A stretch of DNA of 64,000 bases from the NCBI GenBank assembly GCA_023333565.1, contig JAJKFH010001906.1, positions 62,001 through 126,000 of the forward strand. The letters are read 5' to 3'. Shown one piece after another: positions 24,240 to 36,300 of the stretch. The notes under the pieces are model-generated. The model had not been told where the DNA came from and made no database searches. It worked only from the letters and a program-made list of their open reading frames with translations. The translations under genes were made by a program, and so were the position numbers. This DNA is from Puffinus mauretanicus. Taxonomy: Eukaryota; Chordata; Aves; Procellariiformes; Procellariidae. Each line of letters starts with the position of its first letter. Position 1 is the first letter of the stretch.

Positions 24240-26460
24240 GCCTCAAGTGTTTGCCGAAGTGGTTTCCAGCCAAGACAGGAAACTATTTGACTTAAGGTGC
24301 TAGAGAGCTCCTCTCATGGTATTTACAGATAAAAGGGGAGGAGTTGAAAACCTTAGTCCACATTCAGCCCAATCTGATAACCTCCAGGGATTTTATTAGT
24401 TCAAAGAAATTTTGGATAGCAAACTTGTGTGCTTAACTGGAGCTGAAGCCCTAACCCTTGGAGGCATCCAATCCCTAGTAAAACCTTAAAATAACAAATG
24501 CTGCTTGTAACTCTCTATTTTATTTTTTTTAAAATGCTTTAAAACCACTAGGCCATTCTAAAAGTTAATATTTAGGTAAGAATATGTCCCTGACCTTTAA
24601 AATTCAGTATCTCTCCTGAGCATTGATGGCACAGAAACCGATTTTGTTCAAGAAACTTCAGTCTGTGAGGGGCTAAAAATAAGAAAGATGAATTATATTC
24701 CCTAACTAGATGGGCAGAATGTGTTTTATAGGATTACATTAGCAAAGCAATAGTAAAATGACTGTTTTCTAAGGTTCTTTACTAGGTTATCAGATAGCTT
24801 ACTGTGTGTCCTCTTGCTGGCTGGAGATCACCAAGACCTCTCTGCAAGCGGTGGTTGTGTTGTAGATGGAAACGTCTAAAGCGTGCGAGAAAAGGAGACC
24901 CTGTGCAGTTCCTCTGCCCTGGTATGTCCTGGCAGCCCTCCTGGTGTTGGGTTGGGGCTGCTCCTTGGACAACTTGTGTCTGCTGAGCAGAGCTATCTCC
25001 CACTTGTTCAAATCAGACGGAAACTCCTCCATGCCCTGCTCCTTTCTGCTTCCTCTAGCTCTTAACTTTCTCCTTTTCCCTGGATTTTTATTTCATCACC
25101 ACCACCACCAGCTGTTAGAGACCTTGGGCAAGGTACGGGTTCTGTTGGAGGCAAGTAAAGAGGGTCTGGTAGGACTGTAACTGCATTGCCAGGTTTCCAG
25201 CTTTTTTTTTCTGGAGACTCTGCTTCTTTCTTTGCAAGCCTAGAGCTACCTTCTGCTTCAAACAGGCAGATTCACTCACTGATTAAAAAGCATTGTTAAT
25301 TTAGAAGGAAGGCCACATTCTTTCTCAACACCATCATTAATTAAAGACTAGGAAATTGCCAATTCACCCAACATTCACATCCTTACCAACCTATGCTCAC
25401 ATAATTTATTGCCGAAATATCTTAATGCCCAAGTACATGCTGAGGCCCGTACACAAAACCTTAACTCCAATCTCATATATTTTTCCTATGCATAATTAAG
25501 ATGATTGCCTCTTAAAACCTTGAGTATTTTTGGTAAAACACCTTTGTTTTTCTGAGGTTGGATTTTTAGATTGTGCCCAAACATGGGCACTGACTGTGGC
25601 CGCAGGTTTATGAAACTATGTATAATCCTGTGTGTACGGGTGTGAATCATAACCCCCAGATGAAAATAACTCCTGCAGAGCCTTGTCTCTGGGAGGAGCT
25701 GAAAAAACCGAGATGCCCAACAGTCCTTTAAGTCTCACAATTATAAACTGTTGCAGGTTGAACCGAATAAGAAAACAGAGTTTTCTGTCGGTAAGGGTAA
25801 TGTAACTATGCAAAACCCACTTACAGCTTAGACACATCATTCATGAGTTACACCATGGCTCCTAACTCATGGCAACGACGAGTGTCTGGCAATCCCCACC
25901 ATCTGGTGAACTCTGATGTGTATTTGAACAGCACAGTGTGTTAGTGTGCCTATATACAAGACATATTCGCACACAACATATAGTGGCAGGGGAAAGAGAG
26001 AGAAATTATGTTTCAGCTGTGAATGACTTATATTTACTCAAGCAGCAAAGAAATAGCTGATAGCTCACAAGTGATCAAAGCTCGTGGTGAGTTATAGAGG
26101 TCTTTCCTCACCAGTGAGGAAGATATAGCACATTTCAACCTGCTGTATATCCTTTTAGTCCAACACACACATTTTAATGCTTATTTTTATTTTGGTTTAG
26201 AGGCCTTTCTACTTTGCCCAGCGAGTGATTTTTTTTTTATGATTTTTTTTTTTTTTTGCGATCTCTTCTGCCTCTTCTCTGTCTGCTGCTGATGCCAGAG
26301 ACAGAGCAGATTGGGAAGCCTTTGAACACGTTACTGGTTGAACTCGAATGAGATTTTTTGTATTGCTTGGTTGCAAGCTCCTGTGATGAGCATAAGGAAT
26401 TTAGTTTTGATTGACATGATGTACTCTTAAAGCAAAAGTGATCCATCAGCATCCAGGCAC
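24240..26460. other. AT-rich non-coding DNA with a short GC interlude
   Basis: 24240-24780 and 25260-26200 are AT-rich, non-repetitive and lack open frames; texture is like conserved regulatory DNA but unproven. The interlude 24790-25180 has open frames of up to 104 codons and carries copy A of the duplicated 23-mer. AGACCTTGGGCAAGGTAC at about 25119-25136 resembles the core of MIR-type SINEs, too short to be sure. Near-palindrome TTCCTCAC/GTGAGGAA lies at 26104-26121. T10 (26229-26238) and T15 (26243-26257) follow. Confidence 0.55.
24876..24912 (+). repeat. Duplicated short segment, copy A
   Basis: CTAAAGCGTGCGAG followed by AAAAGGAGACCCTGTGCAG and TTCC. The last 23 bases recur at 31558-31580 with one mismatch, and the first 14 recur at 31535-31548 with two transitions. 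The copies differ otherwise by nine inserted bases in copy B. Flanks do not match by eye. May be two relics of one dispersed repeat. Confidence 0.6.
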
Positions 26461-29300
26461 CCACAACTTGTTTTTTCTTTCATGACAGAGAATAGTTATG
26501 TTGCAGTTGTGCTACAGTAATGAAGGTTGAATTGCAGTTTCCCTTTGAATCCTCTGATGGAGGAGATAGAGTGAGTCAAAACGGGGCCATTTTAGGTCAC
26601 TCCCAACAAGCCAGGCTTGAGGATCTTCTCAGTTTCTGTTGCTCTGACTGTTTTGTGTGCAGCCAGATCTTCCTCTGGTACACCAGCACTCTCATTCCAG
26701 TACAGAATATTTGTACAGACGACACAACCTTATTATCTTCAGCTTCGGTCGCTTTAAAATGAGTTTTTACAGTTAACACATCTGTGATCTTGCACCACAA
26801 AGAGAACTGGTTTGGGGAAAAGATACGATATCTCCTGAGACGGAGTCTGAATGTGAGACACCCTCCCTCTCTCCTCCTTGCGCTCATCGCTAAATGTGAA
26901 ACCTCTTCGAAATAAGTTGCTCTCCAAATGAGTTATTATTTGGCCTATGGTTGGTATAGAGGACACGTGAGCATCCTCTGGGAGGAAATGTAATTTTATA
27001 AATTAACCTTTGAACTCGGGAGAGTTGGATTGTGCTTCTTATTTGGCGGCTTTGTAGGGCACTGGGGGTTATTTGGCCTGCCTTTTCCAGGTCTGGGAAA
27101 TGGGTACAGTGCTCCTTACCCCCACCACTGCCTTGTAAGCACATTGCCTTCTGTCTGGGGCAGTTTAAAGAAACTTCACAAAATGCTGAGGCTTTTTAAG
27201 AGTCATACGTTGCTGGGGCACGGTGCTGAGCATCCTTATAACTCACCTGTGCCGCCTTTTTCCAACTAGCAAAGCCTTCTGAATAGGCTATTGCAGGATA
27301 AAGGATGTAGTTCCCATGTGAAGTTTGTATGGTTCGTAACGCCTGTTTAAGGGAGATTCAGGAATTAGCTGAGAAATGGGGAAAGGCTCCTTGTCCCCAG
27401 GGTGGGCTTTCCTCATCTGTGGTCGTCGTGGCAGTTCTGTTTGGGGGAGCCTGTTGTTCCGCTTCCCATGCCCTGCCTGGCCAGCAGGGTGACCGAGGGA
27501 ACGGGCTGGCCTCAGTCACAAGTTTGATAGCTTCTCAAGTACAGAAGTAGTAATTTGGATGAATTTTAGATTATCCACCCCGGATATGTGGGGATGTGGG
27601 GTACTGACCGTACATGCCAGGCTTTAAAGTTCAGAAAGAATGATTAAATAATTTGTAATTAATATAGCGAGTGCAAAAATAAACATCTGAAGATGGTAAA
27701 TTTCAGGAAGTGCTTTTAAGACCTTCAGTTTTACATTTTCCATTTATTTGGGCAGATTTCGCTAATTCTTACAGGAGAGAAAAAAGTTGTATTTTCATAG
27801 GCAGCGAATGCCTCTCTGCGGGGCATGTCCTTGGTTATCCAAGTCTCCTTTGAATCATTCTGAACATGTTAATTCAATATCCCCCTCTTTGTCGTCCTGC
27901 TCCTGCATTTTTTCTTCCCCGGTTCCACTCCTGGCACTCTGCAGCTTCCCATTTCTATTTCAGTGTTTCAGGCACTGCTCAGAAACAGATGGATGGCTAG
28001 ATTTCAACCCCACCTCCCCAACTTCCACATACAGTCCACACCTCGCACTGCATTCATGAGCATGTACAAGCAACAGGGCTCTTGGTGTTTGCTTTTTAAT
28101 AAGTTTGTCCCCAAATCAGAGCTTCCCTGTTTAGGTCAGGTGCTCTACCATGACCAATTCCTTCCCCCTGCCAAAAAAAAAAAAAAGGGGGGGGAGGGGG
28201 GGGCAAAAAAGGGACATTAATATGTTTGAAGCAGAGGAGGGTGGGACACACGTGCTTTTTGGAAACGTGCTATTTCCCAATGCCTATTTTGATGACTTTG
28301 AGCAGATTTTGTTTGCAGGTATGCCTGGTACTCTGTGATTGCCCGGGGAGCGATGCGATACGATGAACAAAACCTCAGCTCTACATTTGCTTTTCCTCCT
28401 TTGCTTTGCGGCGCCCGGGTTTTGATGTCTTGCTTCTCAGAAGGCTTGACGGTAGTAATAACGGAAACAGCAAAAAATGTCAGCTTGACTACTGTCTGCG
28501 TGTCGGCACTAGTCCAGGGAGTTTCAAAGGGATGTTTTATTGATTCTGTAATTGCACAGTAGAATGGACAAACTGAACTGTACCTCAGGGCAAGGAAAGC
28601 CCCTGTCTGAACGGCATCTGTTGGATGTATGCGCTGCTGTAATTTGGGCAGGGAGTGCTCGCTGGGCGGTTTGAACCAGGGGACTGAAATCTTGGCTTAA
28701 CCCTTTCGTTGTAGGCGATGGAAACTCCGGTTTTGCCTTCTGATCACAGCCTGGGAGGAAGATCTGCTTTGGGGGTCCCTTTCAGTGCTGAAGTGACTCT
28801 TTGGGGCTTCGCTGGGATTTATGCCAGCGTCGCTTTTAAAGGGAAATTTGGCCTGTGATCTTTCCCCCCCCGTCACTCCCAAGTATTCCCCTTCTCTGAG
28901 ATCCTGAACCCTTAGTATTGTAACTTGCAGAGTGGCCTGTCTTGCAATATCCATGTCTTAACTGAAAAACTGGTCTTAATCTCTTATGAAATAAGCCTGC
29001 GTTATAATGCTCGTGCCTGGGAGCTGGTAACTTCCTCTAGCATGAGCTGATTACTTTCCAAAACTGAAGGAGTGGACTGAGCTGTTTTGCTAAAACAATT
29101 GCAAATTAAATTTGTAAACTTTTGCTGTTGCCATATTTTTTCACTGGCATGCTGTCTGTGTGCTGTGTCTTTAATTTGGTGAGAACACAAATCAATTAGG
29201 CTAACCTACGGCAATTCAAAAACTGTGGGGAAAAAATAAAATACACTGTCTTGACTTGATACATGGGTGCTCAGGGTTTCCGTCCCAATTATTCTCTCTT
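26460..29300. other. Non-coding stretch, no gene seen
   Basis: Average composition, open frames of 96 codons or less. A purine tract is at 28173-28213. CAG|GTATGC at about 28316-28324 resembles a donor at the end of an acidic open stretch (28221-28318), but the upstream acceptor is poor. CpG-poor overall. The stretch around 28960-29260 is AT-rich. Confidence 0.6.
28173..28213 (+). repeat. Homopurine tract A14-G8-A-G8
   Basis: Fourteen As, eight Gs, one A and eight Gs follow in a row, then C, six As and three Gs. The G runs are candidates for intramolecular quadruplex or triplex structure. Such tracts are also hard to sequence, so their lengths may be unreliable. Confidence 0.85.
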
Positions 29301-29311
29301 ATTTCTTTTAG

Positions 29312-29435
29312 CCAGCTAGAGCTGGGTATCCTGCAAAGAGCAGTGCTTCGTCCCCAGGGCAGAGCTCACAAAAACAAGGGGTAGAAAGGCAGCGCAGGAG
29401 GAAACACTGCCCAGCCTCCCTCCCTCGGAAGCACT
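29312..29435 (+). other. Candidate internal exon (unconfirmed)
   Basis: A strong acceptor, TTCTCTCTTATTTCTTTTAG, ends at 29311. A GTAAGT donor begins at 29436, preceded by CACT instead of the usual CAG. The 124-base segment is open in frame 1 and codes for a Ser/Gln/Lys-rich, basic, apparently disordered peptide (starting PARAGYPAKSSASSPGQSS); frames 2 and 3 have stops. I do not recognise the protein. It could equally be a non-coding RNA exon or chance. Confidence 0.2.
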
Positions 29436-31380
29436 GTAAGTTTGGTTTCTGGGTTTCACAGTTCAGGATTCAAGGAAGAAAGAGCAGGAGCGGGGATGGG
29501 GACGTGCTGGGATGGGAGGGTGGGAGCGCACCCAGGAGCACCCAGCTGGAGCTGATGCTCCACAGGTTTCCAGGGGATGCCAGTGGCTTATGAACCAAAC
29601 CCTGATCTTGGAGTTTCCACTGCTCTTAATTATGGCCATGATTAGGTCATTGTCTTCCCGAAGTGGAATAAGCAGGTGGGTCTGAGTTTAGAGGGTGAGG
29701 TACTGTTTATTTTTGGGAGTTGTGCAAACCTTTAATGTGTTGTTTTGAAATCTTGTTTTTAAATGTAATGCTCTGTCAAAGCAACTTGCTGGGAAAAACT
29801 GCAGTGCAGTTCTTTCCTGTACTGGATCTTAGTAGGTTTTACAAGAAAGTACTTTATTAAATGAAAGGAGATGTGCACTTAACTTTATGATTTTTTTTGT
29901 TGACGCTGCTGAAACTTCTTTATCTGGAGGCTTGCATGCTGCAATAACATTCATAGACAAAAATAGGCACTTAATTAATACTAAGGACGTGGAGCACTCT
30001 GCCAGTTCCACAGAATGAAAAGTTAAGCCCGTCTTCAGTAATGTGCATTGCAGAAATCAACTGGGGAAGATCCTGCATCTGGGATCTGCTCAGTTCCCTT
30101 CTGGTGGTTCAGAGGAGTGTAAATTGTATACTAGCAGCAACAGCTGTACTTTGGGGCTTTTGCCAGAGGAAGAGCAGCTTTATTCTGCTTTGGGGAAGAG
30201 AATGCCAGAGATTTGTTGATTAGTAGGAGAGGGGAGCACTACCCAGTGCAGCTGATGCAGTGGTCTCAATACGTAATTAATCACAAATACACTTTGATCA
30301 AGTCTAAAACTCACAGTCCTGTGAAAGGAGCAGTGAGATCTTGATTTGTCATATTCGGTGGTACGAATTTTAATAGGTAGGTGAAAGATAGCTTATCTTT
30401 ATCTAATTTTATATTAAATTCACAGCCAAGGTATCGAAAGTCTCTAAGATCAGTACTGCCGAGATTAGTCTGGACCCGCGGTGGTATAAGACGAGGGGCC
30501 GGCGAGCGCAGTAGCATCCCTGCAAAACTTGTTCTACATCAGCCTCCTAATTTGGAGGCAGGTTTAATAAGAGCCGAATGGAAATTAAAATATCAGACTG
30601 TGAACTAATAGTTTAACATCGGCTGAGTCTTTATCACCTTCCTCCCCCAACTCTGACTTTCAGATTGCTCATAATTTCAGTCTCAGTGATCTGACTCTCT
30701 GTTGTCTTTTTTATAAGAATGGTGAGGTGTGACTGAAAATACAGAACATGCACTAATATTTCCTGTGCCACATCAGATCACCAAAATGACTAAAGAACAT
30801 CCTGAACGCTAAAATTCTCAGCATGTATTTTCTGTCAGCACTAATGCTGAAGTGGAATTGCCCCAACCAATCAGACATGGGAAAAACGCTGACTTACTGA
30901 CCCAGAAAAACCTGTATTTCCCAATTTTTGCAGTGTCTCTGCTCTGGTTGGCAAGGAAAGGTGGCCAGATTTGGGATCCGTGGTAGCACAGTACTTGGAA
31001 ATCCCAAAGGCTCTCCAGGCACATTGATGAGCGTGTTAGGAGAACTGGTGCAGAGTCCTAAGAGTAGTAGCCATGGGAAGCAGGTGTTTTGTCAAAGCTT
31101 TGCTGAATATCTCTCTGCCTTGCTGATAGAAATCGTTCATGCTTTTTAGCAATGACTGTTGCAATAGTATCTGTAGCTGGTTTTGTGATGCCCTAAGTCC
31201 ATTGATGACTGCTTGCAAAAAAAAAAAGGCTTGTGGAGTTTACCAGGTAATTGCTTGCTGGGTACTTAACAGTTGCTCAGTAACATTTTCAAGAGCATCC
31301 TAGTCCTGCCTTCAGAAGGATCTTTGATGGAGACCTAGTTCTCTGGAGTTGTTTTAATTAACTGTGAGCTCCCGACAGCC
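29436..31380. other. Non-coding stretch, no gene seen
   Basis: GC-richer to about 29600, then average to AT-rich. Open frames are 75 codons or less. GGGGCCGGCGAGCG at 30496-30509 is a short isolated CpG cluster within otherwise AT-rich sequence. Nothing else recognised. Confidence 0.65.
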
Positions 31381-31960
31381 TACGACACTTCAGAAGACGG
31401 CGCTTGGATGCCCAGGAGGGCTGTGGCTGAGAGCAGCCCGTGGTGTCAGGAGAGCCGCTGCTTTGCTGCCTGGGGGAGCGAGCCCGTAAAGGCTGCGTGG
31501 CGTGCAGTAAGAGGGCATCGCGAGCTTGGGCAAGCTAAAGTGTGCAAGAGTCCAGCCAAAAGGAGACCCTGTGCCGTTCCCCAGTTTTCAGATCTCCTGT
31601 TTTCCCGTCTTTATTCCCTTCTCCCTCAGGACCAGCGCTGCCAGGCAGCCGGCTGTGTGTGCTTTGGTGCAAGGGGGGGTTTGGATGCTCGGAGCCATCT
31701 GTCCCCTGAAACCAGAGGTGGCCTTAGAGCGCAGTCGCCTTAGCATCCTCATGGCGAGGCATGAGCATCTCCCTTATTGCACGGGGAGCACTGGTGATCA
31801 GCCAGGCAGCTGGAAAGGTGCCAGCAGCATCACCAAAAGCAGCAGAAAGTAATCGGTTCTGGGCCGGGCACCGAGGGTGGTGCTGGACCCTGCCTGTGGG
31901 ACAGCCGCAGGTGTCAGCGTCTCTCGATGCACAGACCTCGGGTAGCTGTTTGAGCTTGTT
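31380..31960. other. GC-richer patch carrying copy B of the duplicated segment
   Basis: Two overlapping open frames on + (111 codons at 31408-31743, 108 codons at 31526-31852) lack motifs and splice context. The sequence has moderate CpG content. It ends at a 21-base T run (31970-31990). Confidence 0.55.
31535..31580 (+). repeat. Duplicated short segment, copy B
   Basis: CTAAAGTGTGCAAG, then nine extra bases, then AAAAGGAGACCCTGTGCCG and TTCC. Partner of 24876-24912, about 6.7 kb away in the same orientation. Confidence 0.6.
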
Positions 31961-31969
31961 TGCTTTGCC

Positions 31970-31990
31970 TTTTTTTTTTTTTTTTTTTTT
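31970..31990 (+). repeat. T21 homopolymer
   Basis: Twenty-one consecutive Ts, followed by AAATAAACCC. On the minus strand it could be a poly-A tail, but the adjacent body shows no AATAAA at the proper spacing and no recognisable retrogene. Confidence 0.9.
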
Positions 31991-31999
31991 AAATAAACC

Positions 32000-34435
32000 C
32001 GCATTAATTTAATTATTTCTGTTCCTGGAAATTTCTGTCCAGGATTTGATTGTAAGAGCTGGGTGTCTGGAAGATTAATTTGTCCTTTTGGACTACAGAT
32101 AGACCGTTGCTATTTTATAATCGTCGACAGTGGTTGTAAGGAGCGAGGAAGGACGCAGTAAAATACAGCGATGCTGACAGTGTAGAAATAGTGCATCTTC
32201 TTGCTGTTTGATATTTTGATAGAAACCTTTTATCATTTTAAAAACTGGCTGTGTATCAATACGATATGTTAAAAACAGAAGTAGGAAACTGCAGGCTTTT
32301 AATTTGTGCCATTTGAACCCTCTTACCTTGGATGAATGCGACGTGTAAATTATAGTTCCCATGAGGTAAAAATCAGTCAAATGCTACTTAACCTTTACTC
32401 TGCCATGTTTCGTGTTCCATTTGTGCTTAAGAGAATATGTGCATACACTTTCATCTTGCTACCATGCAAAATCATCCTTAAGGTTCCTGTAACGACACAA
32501 AATGTCTTTAAATTCAGATTTAAGGTGAGCAAAACTGCTGTCGTCTTAGAGATCTTACGGCTGAAGTGGTTTCAGAAATTTTGTTTACCCTTCAAAGGTG
32601 AGGAGCTGGAAGAGGTTATTTTTCGTTCAGCACAGCCACAGCGATTGCTGCCGTTGACAGTGTACCTGGCGGATAAGTTAATACATGGTTTCTATTGTAA
32701 CTGGTTTATTTGCATGGTTATGCTTGTGCTGGGTATTCATGTCTTAGATTGGTATTTTCCAAAGTTGGTCTCCTGCAAAATATGTTTGTGTTTTTTTTTT
32801 TTTCCCCTTCTTCTTAGCTGAATATTTTTTCCTGAAACAACTATTTGAGTTGTTTAATATAGAAAGCAACTTCTCTCCATGATAATTTCCTAGTAAAAGA
32901 ATCAAAAATTTGTCAGCTTTGGTGCTTGACATGCAAAATACCTGACCCAGAACTCACTGAATTTCCTAGAAAAAGTTTTCTTTTGACTCTACGTGTTTGG
33001 ATCAGGTTTATGGTTCTCAATGAAGCTTGTGCCTAAGACTGCACTTACATAATTTACTAAATGGTATTATCGAGTGTCTGAAAGATGTACCTTGGCACTA
33101 TTTAGATACGCTTAACTCTTCTACTTTTGGAAGAGCAAGTTTTTAATAATAAAAAGCAGAAAAGAAATTCAAGATGTTTTCCCAGTGAACGTTTTCATTT
33201 GAAAAAAAACCCACAGCAACCCACCAGCGAAAGAAGAAAATTGGGGAAATGAGAAATAATTTTCTCAAAACGGCAGACTTCAGAGCCTGTACAATATTTG
33301 CATTCTGTCAATTCCAGGGTTCCTGCAAAATAAAAAAAAATAAGTTATCTCTTCATTGGTGAGCTGTAGTGATTACAGTGGAAACAGATGTGCTGCTGCG
33401 CTGGGAACCCGGCTCGCGGCAGACTGCCTCTAGCCAAACAGTAGCTGCAGCAAGAGACGGGTGTTAAACTCTCACCCCCGACATCCCTCGTTCTGCTCAC
33501 CTACCTACAGTGGAGAATTCAGACTCTAACGAGTATTTAAAAGTAATATTTTTAGCACGTGCATTTTAAAAAACTTTTTTTTAAAAGGGAAAAAGGAAAT
33601 TAAATTCTCTCTAACATTACATGGTTGGAAACGCACACGTTGGCGTGGTTTGTAATGCTTAAGTTGGCTGCACTGGATATCTTATATATTTAATTATATA
33701 CATTTGATACCATATAGAAATATTATTAAATTTCACACTTAATGGGGACAAACAAATCGAAGAAATTTATTACATATGTTCAGTGTGGTAAAATAAGAGC
33801 TTGTGGAGGAAGTTTTTGCTTTAAACAAGCTTAGTTTTAATCATAATGATTCATGTATACAGAATCAAATCCCATGTGTTTATTTTAATTCCCTTTTTGC
33901 TCATTCATGAGGCAGAATTCCTGCTGATGTCCATGACTGGAAATCTGCAGGTGTTCACCTGAGTAGAAAATGAGTAAAAATGAAGGAAAGACCATGAGAA
34001 TTGGCTTTTCTTTTTTTTTTTTTTCTTTTTGTGTAAGTGTGCTTTGAATAAATAAAAATACTTTGAACTGCCTAGAAGCAGGGAGTGAGAACAGTGTGCT
34101 GGATTGCATTTCTCCTCCACAGCCTTTGTGTGCTTTGGAGAGTTTTTGCAAACAGTCCGGCTGGTGTATTTTATCCCTAATACGGAGTGAGAGGGTTGAT
34201 CAAACCACATGCTCCTTCAGGCCAGAAACTTTTTGTTGTGGCAAAAAAAAAAAAAAAAAAGAAGGGAGGGGAAGAAGGAAGGGACTCGGAAAGCCTGGAG
34301 TATACTCGTATAACCCTCAGGGAACAGTGCTGAGATGAGTATTGTTATTTGTAGAGCTGAGAAGAAAAGTGAAAATTAACTGTAGATAGTTCAGAACCAC
34401 TTTGATTTAAAGTGGTTTAACTAAATGTGAGCTCC

Positions 34436-34475
<40 letters not shown>

Positions 34476-36300
34476 CTTGTAAAGTGTGCGTTTTCAGGGT
34501 TTGTGTTAGAAGCAAAAGCCTAGCTGGCTCCATGCGGTCGTCAGATGTGTAAATACTGAAACTACAAAGTATTACTTTCACTTGTGGACAGTCCCTAGTT
34601 TTCCCCCAACCTCTCCAAAAGCCTAAACAAGAATAGAAAGAAGTTTCAAATGTGAAAAAATGAAACTTGGTATTTACTGACGCTTCAATATGAAAAGAGA
34701 CAGCAATATGGGGAAGCAGCTGGCTCTGGGGAATGGTGCGGGACAGAGTCGTCCCTTTCTAGGGCAGCAGCTCAGCTCGACCCCTTTTTAGCAGCGAGGA
34801 GATACCTCTGCCATCGCCAGCCGGGTTGGTACCTTCACAGCTCAGTCCTAGTCCTGTTCCGCATAGACCGGCACAGCGCAGGGAGCATCGGATGATGCTG
34901 TCCCCAGTGAACTTAATAAAGGACTTGGTAGTTATGGGAAATCCTTAATCGTGGGGGAAAAGGCAGCAGCTGACTGAGGGATGGGCACCCAGAAGGTGAC
35001 ATGAGCATCGGGGCACCTGGAGATCCAGTCTGGGACTGTCAGTCTGTGTCTTTCTGCATTGCTAATAACGTTTGCAAATGAAAAAATCATGCTCAAAAAC
35101 TTTACAGTAAACCACTCGCAGGCACTGGGAACTACTGAGCTTGTGGTGATGGGCTCTTCGAGGGGGTACTGTACTGGGAGAAAGATGGTCTTAAAAATGT
35201 GGTGGACTGGGAACAAAGTGCTCCTGGTTCCCAGCAAAACTGAGTTTAAAAGTTTACTGAAGGTTTGTAACAACCTTTCGTTGGGGATGATGTAAGAGCA
35301 TAAAGCATTTTGGGTGAAGAACTGTCAATGGATTTTTTTGGAAGAAGCTATACAAGGAAAAGTGTTCTTGATTTTTATTTGTCATACGTCTGAAAATAAC
35401 CCTGCAGCAGAGTGACTACATTAAGCACAGATCAGTGATGAAGTGAACAACTTTACTCATGTTATTTTTCTCCTGTAAACGTTTTGTTAAACAGTGTTTG
35501 TTGGACTACCATTTCAGCTGAGGTTGTTTGTATGCACAGACTGGATAGTACTGAAGTTGGGAAATCATTTGACCTTCTGATCTGTGTAATCACCAACAGG
35601 GGTATTGGTATGACATGGCTTTAGGTGGTTTAGTAATGTAAATGAGGCTGGTAACATGAGCTCACCGTATTTTTCAAATATGCTTATTTTTCTCTAGCAG
35701 TTTCCTAAGTATTACGCATAAGCCAGCTATGCAGCTGGACTGGAAATGCCTTCTGGAGCTTTGCAGTTGACTGTGGATTTTGTACACTAGAAAGCTGAGA
35801 TGTCTTCTGTGTAACTGTATTCTGAATAACGCACGCCCTATGAAGGAATAAGTATGCTCTAACATTTAGAGAGCCTTTCAATGGCTCGAGGGGAAAGGTT
35901 ATTCTGACAAAATTACAAGTTCTGTGGCCAGGGCAGTACCCCTCGGCAGAGGTATGCAGCCACCTATGTACAGTAAATGCAACGATCTTTGAGCATCTTG
36001 GTTATTTTGGGAAAATGTTCAGACAATACATCAGTCTAGTTTTGAAACGGCTTCAAACATTTTACCACTGAAACCTCTAAAGCAAATGTTACAGAACATG
36101 TAGCTTGTCTGTTTATCTTCTCTAAGACTATGTGAAGTCATATGTGAAAAGCGATAAGAATCACAGTATCTCCTTTGGTTGCTCAACATGAGAAGCTGAT
36201 GAAGAGACAGTCATCTAGAAGACATTCTCCAGAATAGCTGCAGAACAAATAATTTGCTAGGCTGTCTCTGTAGAGAAGTGAAGGTGGGATTGTAACCCAG
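32000..36300. other. AT-rich non-coding DNA with several poly-A/T tracts
   Basis: One 161-codon open frame on + (32336-32821) is Leu/Phe/Cys-rich and has no motif; I judge it a chance frame in T-rich DNA. A-runs lie at 34243-34260 (A18) and 34440-34473 (A34), and T14 at 34011-34024. 33540-33880 and 35280-35660 are AT-rich and repeat-free. No gene recognised. Confidence 0.6.
34395..34473 (+). repeat. 9-bp-arm hairpin followed by an A34 tract
   Basis: AACCACTTT (34395-34403) and AAAGTGGTT (34409-34417) are exact reverse complements around GATTT. Twenty-two bases later comes the longest homopolymer of the window, 34 As (34440-34473). The arrangement recalls the 3' end of a retroposed element, but I find no body, target-site duplication or polyadenylation signal. 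Confidence 0.6.

Noticed and set aside
25111..25136. MIR-like SINE core (AGACCTTGGGCAAGGTAC)
   Set aside because: Only about 20 bases resemble the core; flanks do not continue the match, so I do not annotate it as MIR.
28221..28324. Exon ending at CAG|GTATGC
   Set aside because: The upstream acceptor is poor (AT-rich with no pyrimidine tract).
31960..31990. Processed pseudogene on the minus strand ending in A21
   Set aside because: The adjoining sequence shows no polyadenylation signal at the usual distance and no gene-like body.
32336..32821. 161-codon plus-strand frame rich in Leu, Phe and Cys that looks membrane-like
   Set aside because: Hydrophobicity follows from T-rich DNA; ends in a poly-T-encoded Phe run; no family recognised.
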